A stretch of DNA of 64,000 nucleotides, from positions 16,133-80,132 of the forward strand of contig NZ_FOBS01000017.1 in NCBI RefSeq assembly GCF_900109885.1. The letters run 5' to 3'. Shown piece by piece: positions 27,212-35,863 of the stretch. Under the pieces are notes generated by a model, which searched no databases, was not told the origin of the DNA, and saw only the letters and a list, made by a program, of their open reading frames with translations. The translations under genes were made by a program, and so were the position numbers. Position 1 is the first letter of the stretch; each line of letters opens with the position of its first letter. Source of the DNA: Syntrophus gentianae (GTDB lineage: Bacteria; Desulfobacterota; Syntrophia; Syntrophales; Syntrophaceae).

Positions 27212-27266
27212 GATCCGGAAAGGAAGGCGCCAGCTAAAAAAACGCCTATCCTTCCCATCCGGGATC
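27212..27266 (-). terminator. long imperfect hairpin after the adenosyltransferase gene
   Basis: GATCCCGGATGGGAAGGATAGGCG-like and CGCCTTCCTTTCCGGATC-like arms pair imperfectly, with seven T in the loop region. There is no T-tract after the full stem, so it may be a partial terminator or an mRNA end-stabilising structure. Confidence 0.45.
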
Positions 27267-27280
27267 GTCTATGACAGCTT

Positions 27281-27865
27281 TCAGTACTCAATGCCCTTTC
27301 GAGACGTGATCCCCTTCCGGTAGGGATGTTTCACTTCTTTCATCTCCGTCACGAGGTCGGCGATTTCCAGAATCCGCGGGTGAGCGTCCCTGCCGGTCAG
27401 GACAACATGAAGCTCAGTTGGACGCTGCTGTAATACGGCAACCACCTCGTCAACCGACAGCAAACCATAGGCAATGGCGTTGTTCACCTCGTCGAGCACA
27501 ACCATGCCGTAATTGCCGGAAAAAATCGCCTCTTTGCATACCCTCCAGGCGGCTTCTGCACATTGGATGTCTTTCAAAGCCGGATTTTCAGGATCCACAT
27601 GGACAAACCCCTCCCCCAGGGGCCGGATGATCATGTCAGGGGCCAGTCTTTTCACCGTATCCAACTCACCGTACTTCCACGACCCCTTAAGAAACTGAAG
27701 GATGGCAACCTTCAATCCCTGACCTACAGCCCTCATTGCCATTCCCATGGCGCAAGTTGTCTTCCCCTTGCCGTAGCCGGTGAGAACAATGATGTATCCT
27801 CTGTCCAGCCCTCTCCTGGTGTCGTCCGAACCGCTCGGATCCGCACGCATTGTATCGATGCTCAT
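27281..27865 (-). CDS. cobO: cob(I)alamin adenosyltransferase (CobA/CobO type)
   Basis: The 194-residue enzyme transfers adenosyl from ATP to cob(I)alamin, making the coenzyme the mutase needs. It has the P-loop GYGKGKTT near residue 30, LQFLKG, VLDEVNNAI and LTGRDAHP, all family signatures. GGGAGGAC precedes ATG 27865. It is the first gene of the leftward cluster and is divergent from the PAS-LuxR regulator. Local supply of adenosylcobalamin to the adjacent mutase is a likely reason for its position. Confidence 0.93.
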   Translation of the reverse strand: MSIDTMRADPSGSDDTRRGLDRGYIIVLTGYGKGKTTCAMGMAMRAVGQGLKVAILQFLKGSWKYGELDTVKRLAPDMIIRPLGEGFVHVDPENPALKDIQCAEAAWRVCKEAIFSGNYGMVVLDEVNNAIAYGLLSVDEVVAVLQQRPTELHVVLTGRDAHPRILEIADLVTEMKEVKHPYRKGITSRKGIEY

Positions 27866-28091
27866 GAATCAGTCCTCCCTGCATTGTCAAATCCTGGTAT
27901 TCGATTCCTCTTAGATTAACCCACAATAGGCCCGAAATGTTAAGCATTTTATACGGCCGGCAAGAAGTAACCATCAGAATTGTCTGGACTATATCCGAAT
28001 AATTCATATGATACCTTCATGCAGCAGTTTCGCACCTATGTTGGAGCATTCAACCCGGTTAACCGATTCGTGAATTAAGGATATTGGGTTT

Positions 28092-29570
28092 ATGAAAGAC
28101 GAGGATAAGTCCAAAGCGCAGCTGGTTCATGAGCTGGAAGCGTTGAGAAGGAGAATTGCGAAATTCGAATCCGTTGAAGGACATTGTAAACCGGCTGAGT
28201 CGCTTGCAGAGTGGGATACCCTGCGGAATTCGCTGCAAGTGGTTGAGGGGAAATACCGGGGTATCTTTGAAAACGCCATTGAGGGTATTTACAGGAGCAC
28301 TTTTGATGGAAGGTTAATTGAAATCAACCCCTCCTTCGCCCGGCTCCTTGGGTATGATTCGCCGGAAGCGGTAAAAAACAGTGTGAAAGATATCGGGCAG
28401 AAATTTTATGTCGACCCGGAAAAACGCAAGGAATGGATAAACCAACTGGCGGAAAGGGATTATGGCAGCTTTGAGGTTCAACTTCGCAGGAAAGACGGCA
28501 GTACAAGATGGATATCCAACAAGGCCCGTGTTGTCCGCAATGAAAAGGGAGAAACGTTATACTTTGATGGCTTTGTTGAGGACATTACTGAAAAAAGGCG
28601 CGCAGAGGAGGAACTGAAAAAAGCAGAGGAAAAATACCGTAGTATTTTTGAGAACGCCCTCGAGGGAATTTACCGTACCACGCCTGATGGACACTTTCTT
28701 GATGCCAATCCCGCCTTGGCCCGTATTTTCGGCTATGACTCACCGCAGGAGATGATGACTGCGGTGACCAATCTGGGAAAGCAGCTTCATGTCAGTCCGG
28801 AAAGCCGCGAGCGGTTTATTTCGATTATGGATCAAAAGGACTACGACGATTTTGAAGCGCAGATGCGCAAAAAGGATGGCAGCACCTGCTGGGTATGTTT
28901 CAGGGGCCGTTCCGTACGCGACGCGGAGGGGAAAACGCTTTATTATGAGGGGCTGGCCGAGGATATTACCGAACGCAGGCGGACCGAGGAAGTCCTGAGG
29001 CAATACCGTGACCATCTGGAGGAATTGGTCAAAGAGCGTACGTTCCAGCTTGAAGAAAGAAACCGGCAATTGAATTCGGAAATCGCTGAGCGGAAAAAGG
29101 CAGAGGAAGCTTTAAGAAGAAGTGAGAGAGAATTGCGGATCAAGGCGCGCAATCTCATGGAAGTCAATACGACCCTGAAGGTCCTGCTGAATACCATGGA
29201 AAGGGACCAGCAGGAATTGCAGGAGAGATTTCTGGGTAACATCAAGTCTCAGGTCCTGCCTTATCTGGAAAAGTTGAAAAAGAGACCACTGCAGGAGGTC
29301 GAGAAGGGTTTTCTCCAAATGGCGGAGACGAATCTTAATGAAATTGCCTCACCCCTTGTGCAGAAATTGAAGTCCAGCTATTTGAATCTAACGAAGACAG
29401 AGATCCAGATTGCCGTCCTGGTGAAGGAAGGAAAAACATCGAAGGAAATCGCGCAACTCTTAAATGCAAAACAACGAGTGATTGAATTTCACAGACAAAA
29501 CATCCGGAAGAAACTGGGTATGAATGATAAAAGGGGATCGCTCGCCCTCTCGCTCCGTTCCTTTTCATAA
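28092..29570 (+). CDS. PAS-PAS-coiled coil-LuxR HTH regulator
   Basis: The 492-residue soluble protein has a short N-terminal helix, two very similar PAS domains (about 55-170 and 175-300, each beginning YR-IFENA-EGIYR), a long coiled coil (about 305-400) and a C-terminal LuxR-type HTH (LTKTEIQIAVLVKEGKTSKEIA). It has no membrane segment, receiver or kinase domain, so it probably senses a ligand or redox state through PAS and binds DNA directly. It is divergent from the adenosyltransferase-mutase operon and is the best candidate for its regulator; this is inferred from position. Confidence 0.85.
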   Translation: MKDEDKSKAQLVHELEALRRRIAKFESVEGHCKPAESLAEWDTLRNSLQVVEGKYRGIFENAIEGIYRSTFDGRLIEINPSFARLLGYDSPEAVKNSVKDIGQKFYVDPEKRKEWINQLAERDYGSFEVQLRRKDGSTRWISNKARVVRNEKGETLYFDGFVEDITEKRRAEEELKKAEEKYRSIFENALEGIYRTTPDGHFLDANPALARIFGYDSPQEMMTAVTNLGKQLHVSPESRERFISIMDQKDYDDFEAQMRKKDGSTCWVCFRGRSVRDAEGKTLYYEGLAEDITERRRTEEVLRQYRDHLEELVKERTFQLEERNRQLNSEIAERKKAEEALRRSERELRIKARNLMEVNTTLKVLLNTMERDQQELQERFLGNIKSQVLPYLEKLKKRPLQEVEKGFLQMAETNLNEIASPLVQKLKSSYLNLTKTEIQIAVLVKEGKTSKEIAQLLNAKQRVIEFHRQNIRKKLGMNDKRGSLALSLRSFS

Positions 29571-29586
29571 AGAGGGCAAATATCCT

Positions 29587-29793
29587 TTATCCCCAACAAT
29601 CTTCCTCGCGTGTACCGTAGGCAATCCAGGAAGAATCTTTCGGAGGGAAAGGCGAATCGGGATATCTGACCGCGTATTCCTTTTGCGCCTTTACCACCGC
29701 TTCCTTTTCGTTCTGCGCATAGACAACCAGGTGGAACAGTTCTCTTCTTTCTCCGGACTCAGACAGGCCGAGAAGCTCGACTTTGTAGCGCAT
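29587..29793 (-). CDS. small hypothetical protein
   Basis: This 68-residue protein (RYKVELLGLSESGERRELFH at the start) has an alpha/beta feel, with AQNEKEAVVKAQKEYAVRYPDSPFP in the middle. I do not recognise it. Its ribosome site is weak. It follows the coiled-coil gene by 15 bp, which supports it as the last gene of a small leftward operon. Confidence 0.5.
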   Translation of the reverse strand: MRYKVELLGLSESGERRELFHLVVYAQNEKEAVVKAQKEYAVRYPDSPFPPKDSSWIAYGTREEDCWG

Positions 29794-29808
29794 GGCGGAT
29801 ATGACCCT

Positions 29809-30051
29809 TCAGGAATTGCTGTTGCCGGTGCTTTCGCTGTCTTCCTTACGGTCTTCTGCTCTTTCGAGGTCCTTTATCTGCGTTTCAAGAACTTTATTTT
29901 CGGCAACGCGCAGAGAGAGCTTATTTTTGAGCGTCGCGTTCTCCCGGATGAGAACAGCCATCTGATCCTTGACAAAAGTAACCTGATCCATCAATTCGGC
30001 TGGCGCTTCATGTTCTTTAAGGAAGTCTGCTATTTTGTCAAAGATTGTCAT
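29809..30051 (-). CDS. small coiled-coil protein
   Basis: The 80-residue protein starts MTIFDKIADFLKEHEAPAEL and continues as a predicted coiled coil (about 25-70, rich in Leu/Glu/Lys/Arg), ending in a polar Ser/Asn tail. AAAGGTGA precedes ATG 30051. Function is unknown. Its place between two other small genes suggests an operon. Confidence 0.6.
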   Translation of the reverse strand: MTIFDKIADFLKEHEAPAELMDQVTFVKDQMAVLIRENATLKNKLSLRVAENKVLETQIKDLERAEDRKEDSESTGNSNS

Positions 30052-30073
30052 GAGTCACCTTTACGTTTCTCAA

Positions 30074-30325
30074 TTAATGACATTCCTCAGAAAATCCCGA
30101 AAAATCCGTCTGCAATTCTGCAAGCAGGGCAACGACCTGTTGCCGTTCGGATTCAAGAAGATTAAGGGCTTTTCGACGGTCTTCGATGTTGATTGGCGTA
30201 TTGGCCACTTCTTCTGCGCTGGCGCCCTCTGATTCCATCTGTTTTTGTCGGGCGTGTCTCATGGCCTGCGCAATTTCCATGACGATTTCAGTGAAGATAT
30301 ATTCATTAAGGAGTTCTGTTTTCAT
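30074..30325 (-). CDS. small helical hypothetical protein
   Basis: The 83-residue protein (MKTELLNEYIFTEIVMEIAQ at the start) is highly helical, with a Glu/Gln/Arg-rich centre and a Leu-rich segment ALNLLESERQQVVALLAELQ. AAAGGTG precedes ATG 30325; an upstream in-frame start would overlap untranslated DNA. It lies 128 bp downstream of the primase-helicase gene and 22 bp upstream of the coiled-coil gene. Confidence 0.6.
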   Translation of the reverse strand: MKTELLNEYIFTEIVMEIAQAMRHARQKQMESEGASAEEVANTPINIEDRRKALNLLESERQQVVALLAELQTDFSGFSEECH

Positions 30326-30453
30326 AAAGGCACCTTTCCATGAATTATTTTTCCTGTCATTATCACAGGTTCCCAATGGAAACAAGAAAACGCTTGGATA
30401 ATTTGACAATGAACTTGAAGATAAAAAAGGAATTGTTCTTGTGACTATTTGGC

Positions 30454-33363
30454 TCATTTCTGTATGCTTCCGAGCAGCTCGTCGGCGATGCTCGCGTTTT
30501 CGAGCCTCATGATGCTTTCTTCCGCTCGGCCGAAACCCAACAGGTTGATGCTTCCATACCAGACAATTTTCTGATCGAAGATTGCAAATTTTTGGTGGAT
30601 GTTGGATCTGAATATCAGCCGGACACCTGCGTCAGCAAGTAATGCCAGGGTTTCCTTCAAGGCAGCCTGGTCCTTTTCCTTGAAGTCGGATGTCGGCCTT
30701 GTGACGACAACCGTCTTGACTTGACGGTCCAGGGCGGCACTCATGAAAGGCAGCATCTGAGTCACCCGTCTCCTTGTGACGAAGGGGCTGACGATGAGAA
30801 TTTCCTGCGCTGCGTTCAGCAGATCGTTTCTATATACCGGCAGGAAGGTTGCGCTGTCGAAGATGATATCCGCCCCTTCATCGGGAACGCTTTGCGCCCT
30901 TGCTTTGTATCCAATCGAGGCGTATCCGGCCAGCCGCTTGTGATACATCCTTTCCAGCACCGGAACATGAATATCGATATAATCGTAGATTATTACCTCC
31001 CGCTTGTTCTCGCAGAGGCGGTGGAGCCTTCCAGCATATTGCTGAAGCGTTCCCTTCCAGGAGATGGGCATGGCGAGAAACAGCGTATCCAGACGAGGCT
31101 CGTCGAACCCCTCGCCAATGTATCTCCCGGTTGCAATCAGCGTCAATGGCTTGCCGGCAGGCGTTTCGGAAATGCGAGCCAAGGCCTCCCGCGTCTCCTT
31201 TGCCCCCTTCCCGCCGGTCAGGGAAATGACATCGGGAATGTTCTCCCGCAGCTTCGCGGCCAGCAGAGTCACATGGGCCGTTCTTTCGGTGAGGACCAGG
31301 GCGTTGCCGCCTTTTTGAAAGCAACGCAGGACATCATCGGCAATCCGCTGATTCCTTGGCTCATTACCGGCGATGGCAGCATAGAGTTGTTGGATCGAAG
31401 GTTCTTTCCCTTCCGTATCCAGCGGTGCCTTGAAATCTGTCAACCGGGGGATGACATAATGATCGAAGGGCCTCTTTTCCGCCTGCTTCCTGGCATCCAC
31501 CCGGTAACGGATCGGGCCGCAATGCATGAAAATAATGGGGTGGTGGCCATCTTGCCGTGTGGGGGTGGCCGTCAAACCGTAAACATATTTAGCATGAACA
31601 CCTTTGAGGATCTGTTCAAAGCTGAATGCCGGCACATGATGGCATTCATCGACGATGACCATGCCATAATGCCTGATTTCCTCCCTGATTTCGTCACTTC
31701 TGTTTAAGGACTGCATGATCGCGACGTCGATGAGGCCGCTCGGAGTGGACTTTCCCGCGCCGATCTGACCAATCAGGCTTTGCTTTCTTTTACGTCCTCT
31801 CCCCTTCTCCAAGGCAGGCAGCGCTTCATCGATATGCAAAAACTCGTTTAGTTTTGCTGTCCATTGGGAGAGCAATTGTCTCCGGTGTGTCAGGATCAGT
31901 GTGCTCGTCTTCCTCTCGGCGATCAGTTTTGCGGCGATGACCGTTTTACCGAAAGCCGTGGTTGCCGAAAGAACGCCGGTATCATGTTGCAGCATCTCTT
32001 CCGCAGCGGGAAACTGTTCATCTCTCAGGTTTCCTTTGAAAATAACGTGGATGGGCTTCCCCGGACAGGTATGATCCAGCCGTTCAACCTTGACGCCTGA
32101 TTGATTGAGCAGGGCGGCAACGTCGGTTTCACATCCTCTGGGGAGACAAATGTATTCAGGTGTTTCTTCCGAGCAGGAGATGATGCGCGGTTTGTCATAA
32201 GTCAGCAGCCGCAATGCCTGGGCCTTGTAAAATTCCGGATTTCTGAAGGCTGCCAGTCTCTTGATCGCGTTCAATCCCCGCTGAGAAATCCCTACTTTTT
32301 CGATGTAAAGCATGTTTGCCTTGACCAACCGGACAGCTTGGGGAAAGTCATTCCCGGATACATCTCTTCGCACGGATTCCCAAGGTCTTACGGTTTCTTC
32401 ATCGTCTTTACGAAGCGATCCCAACTCGTTTCCAGGGCTCAACTGTGGTATCCATCTGGTGATCTCCTCCTCGGACAATCGGCCGATGCCGGCCAGGAAC
32501 TCCCACTGATTTTCATAAGGGCGGAAGTTCTCGTCGACGAAAACACTGTTACCTTTTTCCCGGGCCTTCTTCTGGAGGGGAAGGGCGATCAGGTTTCCAA
32601 AACCGCCCTTCGGGAGGGTATCCTGATTGGGAAAGAAGCGGTCGTAGGATTTGAAGGTCAGTTCATGCCTCCGGTTCATGGCACCGGTCAGCAGGGCGGA
32701 ACCAAACTTCCGCGCCAGGCTTGCAGGAATGGAATGCTCAAAGAAAAACCAGGCATGGGCTCCGTTTCCGGAACGGGATCGTTCCAGGGCCATGGGGATT
32801 TCAAAAGTGGCGCAGACCGCCCGAAGCGTCGCGCAGTCATCTTGCCAGCCTTCATCATCAAAATCAATAGCCAGAAGATGGCATGTCTCGTCCAAACAGA
32901 GTGGATAGAGGCCGGCAACGATCTGGCCCCGCAGATGCGATTCAATGACCTTTTCGTCCAAGGCTTCGTAGGATGAATGGCTGCAGTCGGCGCATTTCCC
33001 TGCCGGTTTCAGGCAGAGGCCGGATTTCCATTCATTGAGGCAAACCGGTGCATAACCCGACCTGTCCGTCTTGCTCTGCCATCTTCTGGCATAAACATCC
33101 TTTCGCCCTTGAAAGAGGGACATGAAAAGCCGGATTTTTTCGTCCGAATCGGGTTGCCTTGGCGCTCCCGATCTCGCATGACCCCCTGTTGATTGCTGGG
33201 CCGTTAAAACCGAGGGCGAAGAATTTTCAGAATCCTGATGCGTATCCGGTTGAGGGGGCCTTGCAATCCCAAGCTGCGCCTTCAGGAATTCGTTTTCTTT
33301 CCGCAAGAAACGGTTTTCAGCAAGCAGTGCCCGGTATTTTTCGAACAACTCATCAACATTCAC
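30454..33363 (-). CDS. primase-SF2 helicase-PLD nuclease fusion (TOTE-type conflict protein)
   Basis: The 969-residue protein has an N-terminal coiled coil (1-35) and an archaeo-eukaryotic primase domain (about 75-320): the region LFQGRKDVYARRW, catalytic DFDDEGW near 165, and SGNGAHAWFFF. Next is an SF2 helicase (about 440-800; TTAFGKTVIAAKL, VIVDECHHV, YGLTATPTRQDG, QQYAGRLHR). It ends in a phospholipase-D-like nuclease domain (about 845-969; IHQKFAIFDQKIVWYGSINLLGFG in part). This order matches proteins described as TOTE conflict systems, thought to attack invading nucleic acid. The start is GTG 33363 with AAAAAGG upstream. A Fic gene lies 33 bp upstream. Confidence 0.87.
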   Translation of the reverse strand: MNVDELFEKYRALLAENRFLRKENEFLKAQLGIARPPQPDTHQDSENSSPSVLTAQQSTGGHARSGAPRQPDSDEKIRLFMSLFQGRKDVYARRWQSKTDRSGYAPVCLNEWKSGLCLKPAGKCADCSHSSYEALDEKVIESHLRGQIVAGLYPLCLDETCHLLAIDFDDEGWQDDCATLRAVCATFEIPMALERSRSGNGAHAWFFFEHSIPASLARKFGSALLTGAMNRRHELTFKSYDRFFPNQDTLPKGGFGNLIALPLQKKAREKGNSVFVDENFRPYENQWEFLAGIGRLSEEEITRWIPQLSPGNELGSLRKDDEETVRPWESVRRDVSGNDFPQAVRLVKANMLYIEKVGISQRGLNAIKRLAAFRNPEFYKAQALRLLTYDKPRIISCSEETPEYICLPRGCETDVAALLNQSGVKVERLDHTCPGKPIHVIFKGNLRDEQFPAAEEMLQHDTGVLSATTAFGKTVIAAKLIAERKTSTLILTHRRQLLSQWTAKLNEFLHIDEALPALEKGRGRKRKQSLIGQIGAGKSTPSGLIDVAIMQSLNRSDEIREEIRHYGMVIVDECHHVPAFSFEQILKGVHAKYVYGLTATPTRQDGHHPIIFMHCGPIRYRVDARKQAEKRPFDHYVIPRLTDFKAPLDTEGKEPSIQQLYAAIAGNEPRNQRIADDVLRCFQKGGNALVLTERTAHVTLLAAKLRENIPDVISLTGGKGAKETREALARISETPAGKPLTLIATGRYIGEGFDEPRLDTLFLAMPISWKGTLQQYAGRLHRLCENKREVIIYDYIDIHVPVLERMYHKRLAGYASIGYKARAQSVPDEGADIIFDSATFLPVYRNDLLNAAQEILIVSPFVTRRRVTQMLPFMSAALDRQVKTVVVTRPTSDFKEKDQAALKETLALLADAGVRLIFRSNIHQKFAIFDQKIVWYGSINLLGFGRAEESIMRLENASIADELLGSIQK

Positions 33364-33396
33364 AATGGCAGCCTTTTTATTTTTATTGGAATAATT

Positions 33397-34611
33397 TCAT
33401 CTTATTCGCGAGGGATAGAGATCGGGGAAGAACCATCCCGCGGCGTGAATTGGAAGACCCAGACGGACATCGCCTTTCGGTGTGTCCGAAACAAGCAATC
33501 CTTCCTCGATCAGTTGTCCCAGGAGGCTTCTTCCTGTCCTTTCTTTCAAACCTGATGCTGCGATGACTGATCCCCGGGCTGCTTTGCCCTTCAGCAGAAC
33601 CTCCTGGAGCATTCGGGCCGATTCAATTCTCAGCTTTTTCCCTTCTGATGGTCCATCGATCAGCCCGGAGTTGCGGAGTTCTACATATCGCCTGATGCGC
33701 TCAACGAGTTCTTCCAGCCGAAGCAGGCTTCCCATGTACTCGACCTGATCGAGACAGACATCCAGAAAGAAGCGGCAAAAATGCACCAGTCCTTCATTGG
33801 AAAGGTTTCCCCTGCCGTCTAGATCGTTGCGACGGGGTAAATCGGCTAAGGCTAAGGCAGACTTATAATCGATATTTCTGCAGGCCAGCCCCCGGCTCAC
33901 CGACCAGAGTCCGAAACCATGAAGTGGAATCCGATGAAAGTAGGCTTCGGTAAAAAGGCGTGCCACTCGACCGTTACCGTCAAGAAAAGGGTGTATCCAC
34001 ATCAGTCGGTGATGGGCCGCTGCGGCGGCAACAAGCTTCAGTGCGCCATGATGTCTGTCCGGCGCATAAAATTCACCGAAACGATGGAGAAACGCTTTGA
34101 GCGAGCCATGTTCCGGCGGGTGGTGATAGCCCACCTTAACAGACTCTACGCGGAGCTCTCCTGGGATGACGGTGCTTTGTTGGCCTGTCTCCGGATTCGT
34201 GACAATTCGGAATTCTTCCGGCAGTTGCCGGTAGAACTCACGGTGGATGGTGCAGAGAAATTCCTGATGAGTAATGTTGACGTCCGACTCTTGCCGTAGT
34301 TTTTTTTCTAGCTCCTTCTGGACGGTAATATGGGTAATGCTCTCCAGTTGAAGATTGCGCTTGGCCGATTCTGAATCGTACTCTTGCTGCATGGCACGGA
34401 CAATGTCATGGGGATGGGTGTTATGCCCCTCGATTAGATTGGAATAATAGCTGTTAATAATCCTAAGCAGATCCCGAAGTGCATCGAGCGTTACAGGGTG
34501 CTGTCTGCTTCCGAGGGCGGCGGATTTTTGGATAACCTCCAGAGCATAGTCTTGAAGTTCATCCGCCCCTTCCGGCAAGAGCGGCGTCATCAGGTGAATT
34601 TGAGAGATCAT
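33397..34611 (-). CDS. Fic family protein, self-inhibited type
   Basis: The 404-residue protein has the active-site motif HPFLDGNGRVAR (about 208-219), so it should transfer AMP or a related group to a target hydroxyl. The inhibitory helix motif SNLIEG (S/TxxxE-G/N, about residues 57-62) lies N-terminal to the Fic core, marking the class II self-inhibited type. A C-terminal winged helix (RGSVIAASGLKERTGRSLLG) could bind DNA. GGAG precedes ATG 34611. It is 33 bp upstream of the primase-helicase-nuclease gene in the same direction and may act as its partner or regulator. Confidence 0.88.
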   Translation of the reverse strand: MISQIHLMTPLLPEGADELQDYALEVIQKSAALGSRQHPVTLDALRDLLRIINSYYSNLIEGHNTHPHDIVRAMQQEYDSESAKRNLQLESITHITVQKELEKKLRQESDVNITHQEFLCTIHREFYRQLPEEFRIVTNPETGQQSTVIPGELRVESVKVGYHHPPEHGSLKAFLHRFGEFYAPDRHHGALKLVAAAAAHHRLMWIHPFLDGNGRVARLFTEAYFHRIPLHGFGLWSVSRGLACRNIDYKSALALADLPRRNDLDGRGNLSNEGLVHFCRFFLDVCLDQVEYMGSLLRLEELVERIRRYVELRNSGLIDGPSEGKKLRIESARMLQEVLLKGKAARGSVIAASGLKERTGRSLLGQLIEEGLLVSDTPKGDVRLGLPIHAAGWFFPDLYPSRIR

Positions 34612-34901
34612 CTATATCTCCAGTTGCCGATTATTATGCCGTTAAAAATATTTAAAATTAATAATAATTACAATTAAAAATTGAAGTGATTCCAATTTAA
34701 ATGTATTGTATTTTGCCGATATATTGAATAGCTTTATTGGTGATCGAACTATAATCTGGATTCGGTTGTCATTACCAAGCAAATAATGATCTTGTTTCAA
34801 ATATCTGTTTTCGGTGTATAGACAAATTAAAATACTGTAAAACAAATCCCAAATTGATATTATTAACAGAAAATCGGCAATTAGGAGGTGTGTTAGATAT
34901 T

Positions 34902-35630
34902 ATGCATCCTATCGGCTATATTATTATGGCTTTTGGGGCGTTCCTATCTGTAACTGGCATAATTCTACTTTCTAGGAAAGGTTCTCAGGGCAAGAGCGTC
35001 GTCAAAATGTTTGGTTTTGAATTCGAATTGTCAGAATCTTCACTGGTTATATTTGTTTTCGGTTGTTTAATTTTTCTTACTCCGCTAATTTTAGTTGATA
35101 AACTTCCACCGAAGATCGTGGTGAATCCTGTGAAGGCTCCTCCAGTGCAAATACAGAAGCCCGCTCTACCTCCAGAACCCCAAACAAACAGAGAAGCAAA
35201 GCTTCCAACAATGAAAATTAAGGCTCCTCCAGTGCAAATACAGAAGCCCGCTCTACCTCCAGAACCCCAAACAAACAGAGACGTAAAGCTTCCAACAATG
35301 AAAATTAAGGCTCCTCCAGTGCAAATACAGAAGCCTGCTTTACCTCCAGAACCTCAAACAATGTCAATTAAGGAACTTTGTAAGAACTGGAATGGAATAG
35401 GTCCACCACCAAATCTATTTTGTTACGGGAAACGGTTTCTACCCGGTGTGGGAGTTGCACCCGAAGGATATACATGGTGCATTTTAGATAAAAAGTTCAA
35501 CAATCCTCCGAACGTCCAGGGTTACTGCTTTTCGAAGGAAGAGTCGGGACTGTGCCATTGCGCGAAGGTACCACCCGGTTTCCCTCAACCCTCAATGGAG
35601 TGGTTTGGTCAGGTTTACGAAGGCAAATGA
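34902..35630 (+). CDS. membrane protein with 29-residue Pro-rich tandem repeats
   Basis: The 242-residue protein has two N-terminal membrane segments (about 4-23 and 46-66). Three tandem repeats follow of a 29-residue unit beginning KAPPVQIQKPALPPEPQT (about 78-157), and then a Cys-containing C-terminal domain (CYGKRFLPGVGVAPEGYTWC, CFSKEESGLCHC). The repeat region looks like an extended periplasmic spacer that holds the C-terminal domain away from the membrane. The C-terminal domain is unrecognised. The start ATG 34902 follows GGAGGTG; a longer TTG start at 34854 is possible. Confidence 0.6.
   Translation: MHPIGYIIMAFGAFLSVTGIILLSRKGSQGKSVVKMFGFEFELSESSLVIFVFGCLIFLTPLILVDKLPPKIVVNPVKAPPVQIQKPALPPEPQTNREAKLPTMKIKAPPVQIQKPALPPEPQTNRDVKLPTMKIKAPPVQIQKPALPPEPQTMSIKELCKNWNGIGPPPNLFCYGKRFLPGVGVAPEGYTWCILDKKFNNPPNVQGYCFSKEESGLCHCAKVPPGFPQPSMEWFGQVYEGK
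35133..35372 (+). repeat. 87-bp in-gene tandem repeats
   Basis: Copies start at 35133, 35220 and 35307; the third is cut after about 60 bp. They are nearly identical at DNA level, so copy number could change by slippage. Confidence 0.85.
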
Positions 35631-35863
35631 TCTAGTCCAAGAGTATTAGTAAGGAATGCTTATTTAATTATCTAATTATAAAGAGATTCATGGTTAAGGA
35701 ATCAAGAAATAAAGGATAGCCGTGAGTTGTAAATATGGATCTGAAAGATAAAAGAAATGCAAATTGGCCCCTCCTGGTTAACCTGTGAAGCTTCATATAC
35801 ACAGCGTGAAAATTATTATAGTTTCTTATATGGCACAATTCTATAAATAATAAAGGTGATATA

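Larger units (their letters stand above)
26971..27280. other. spacer between the adenosyltransferase gene and the mutase genes
   Basis: It holds a promoter-like site for the mutase genes (27055-27083) and a long hairpin after the adenosyltransferase gene (27212-27266). I looked for a B12 riboswitch box and did not see one. Confidence 0.5.

Noticed and set aside
26971..28091. Possible B12 riboswitch near the adenosyltransferase and mutase genes
   Set aside because: I could not find the conserved B12 box or the expected multi-stem layout on the minus strand.
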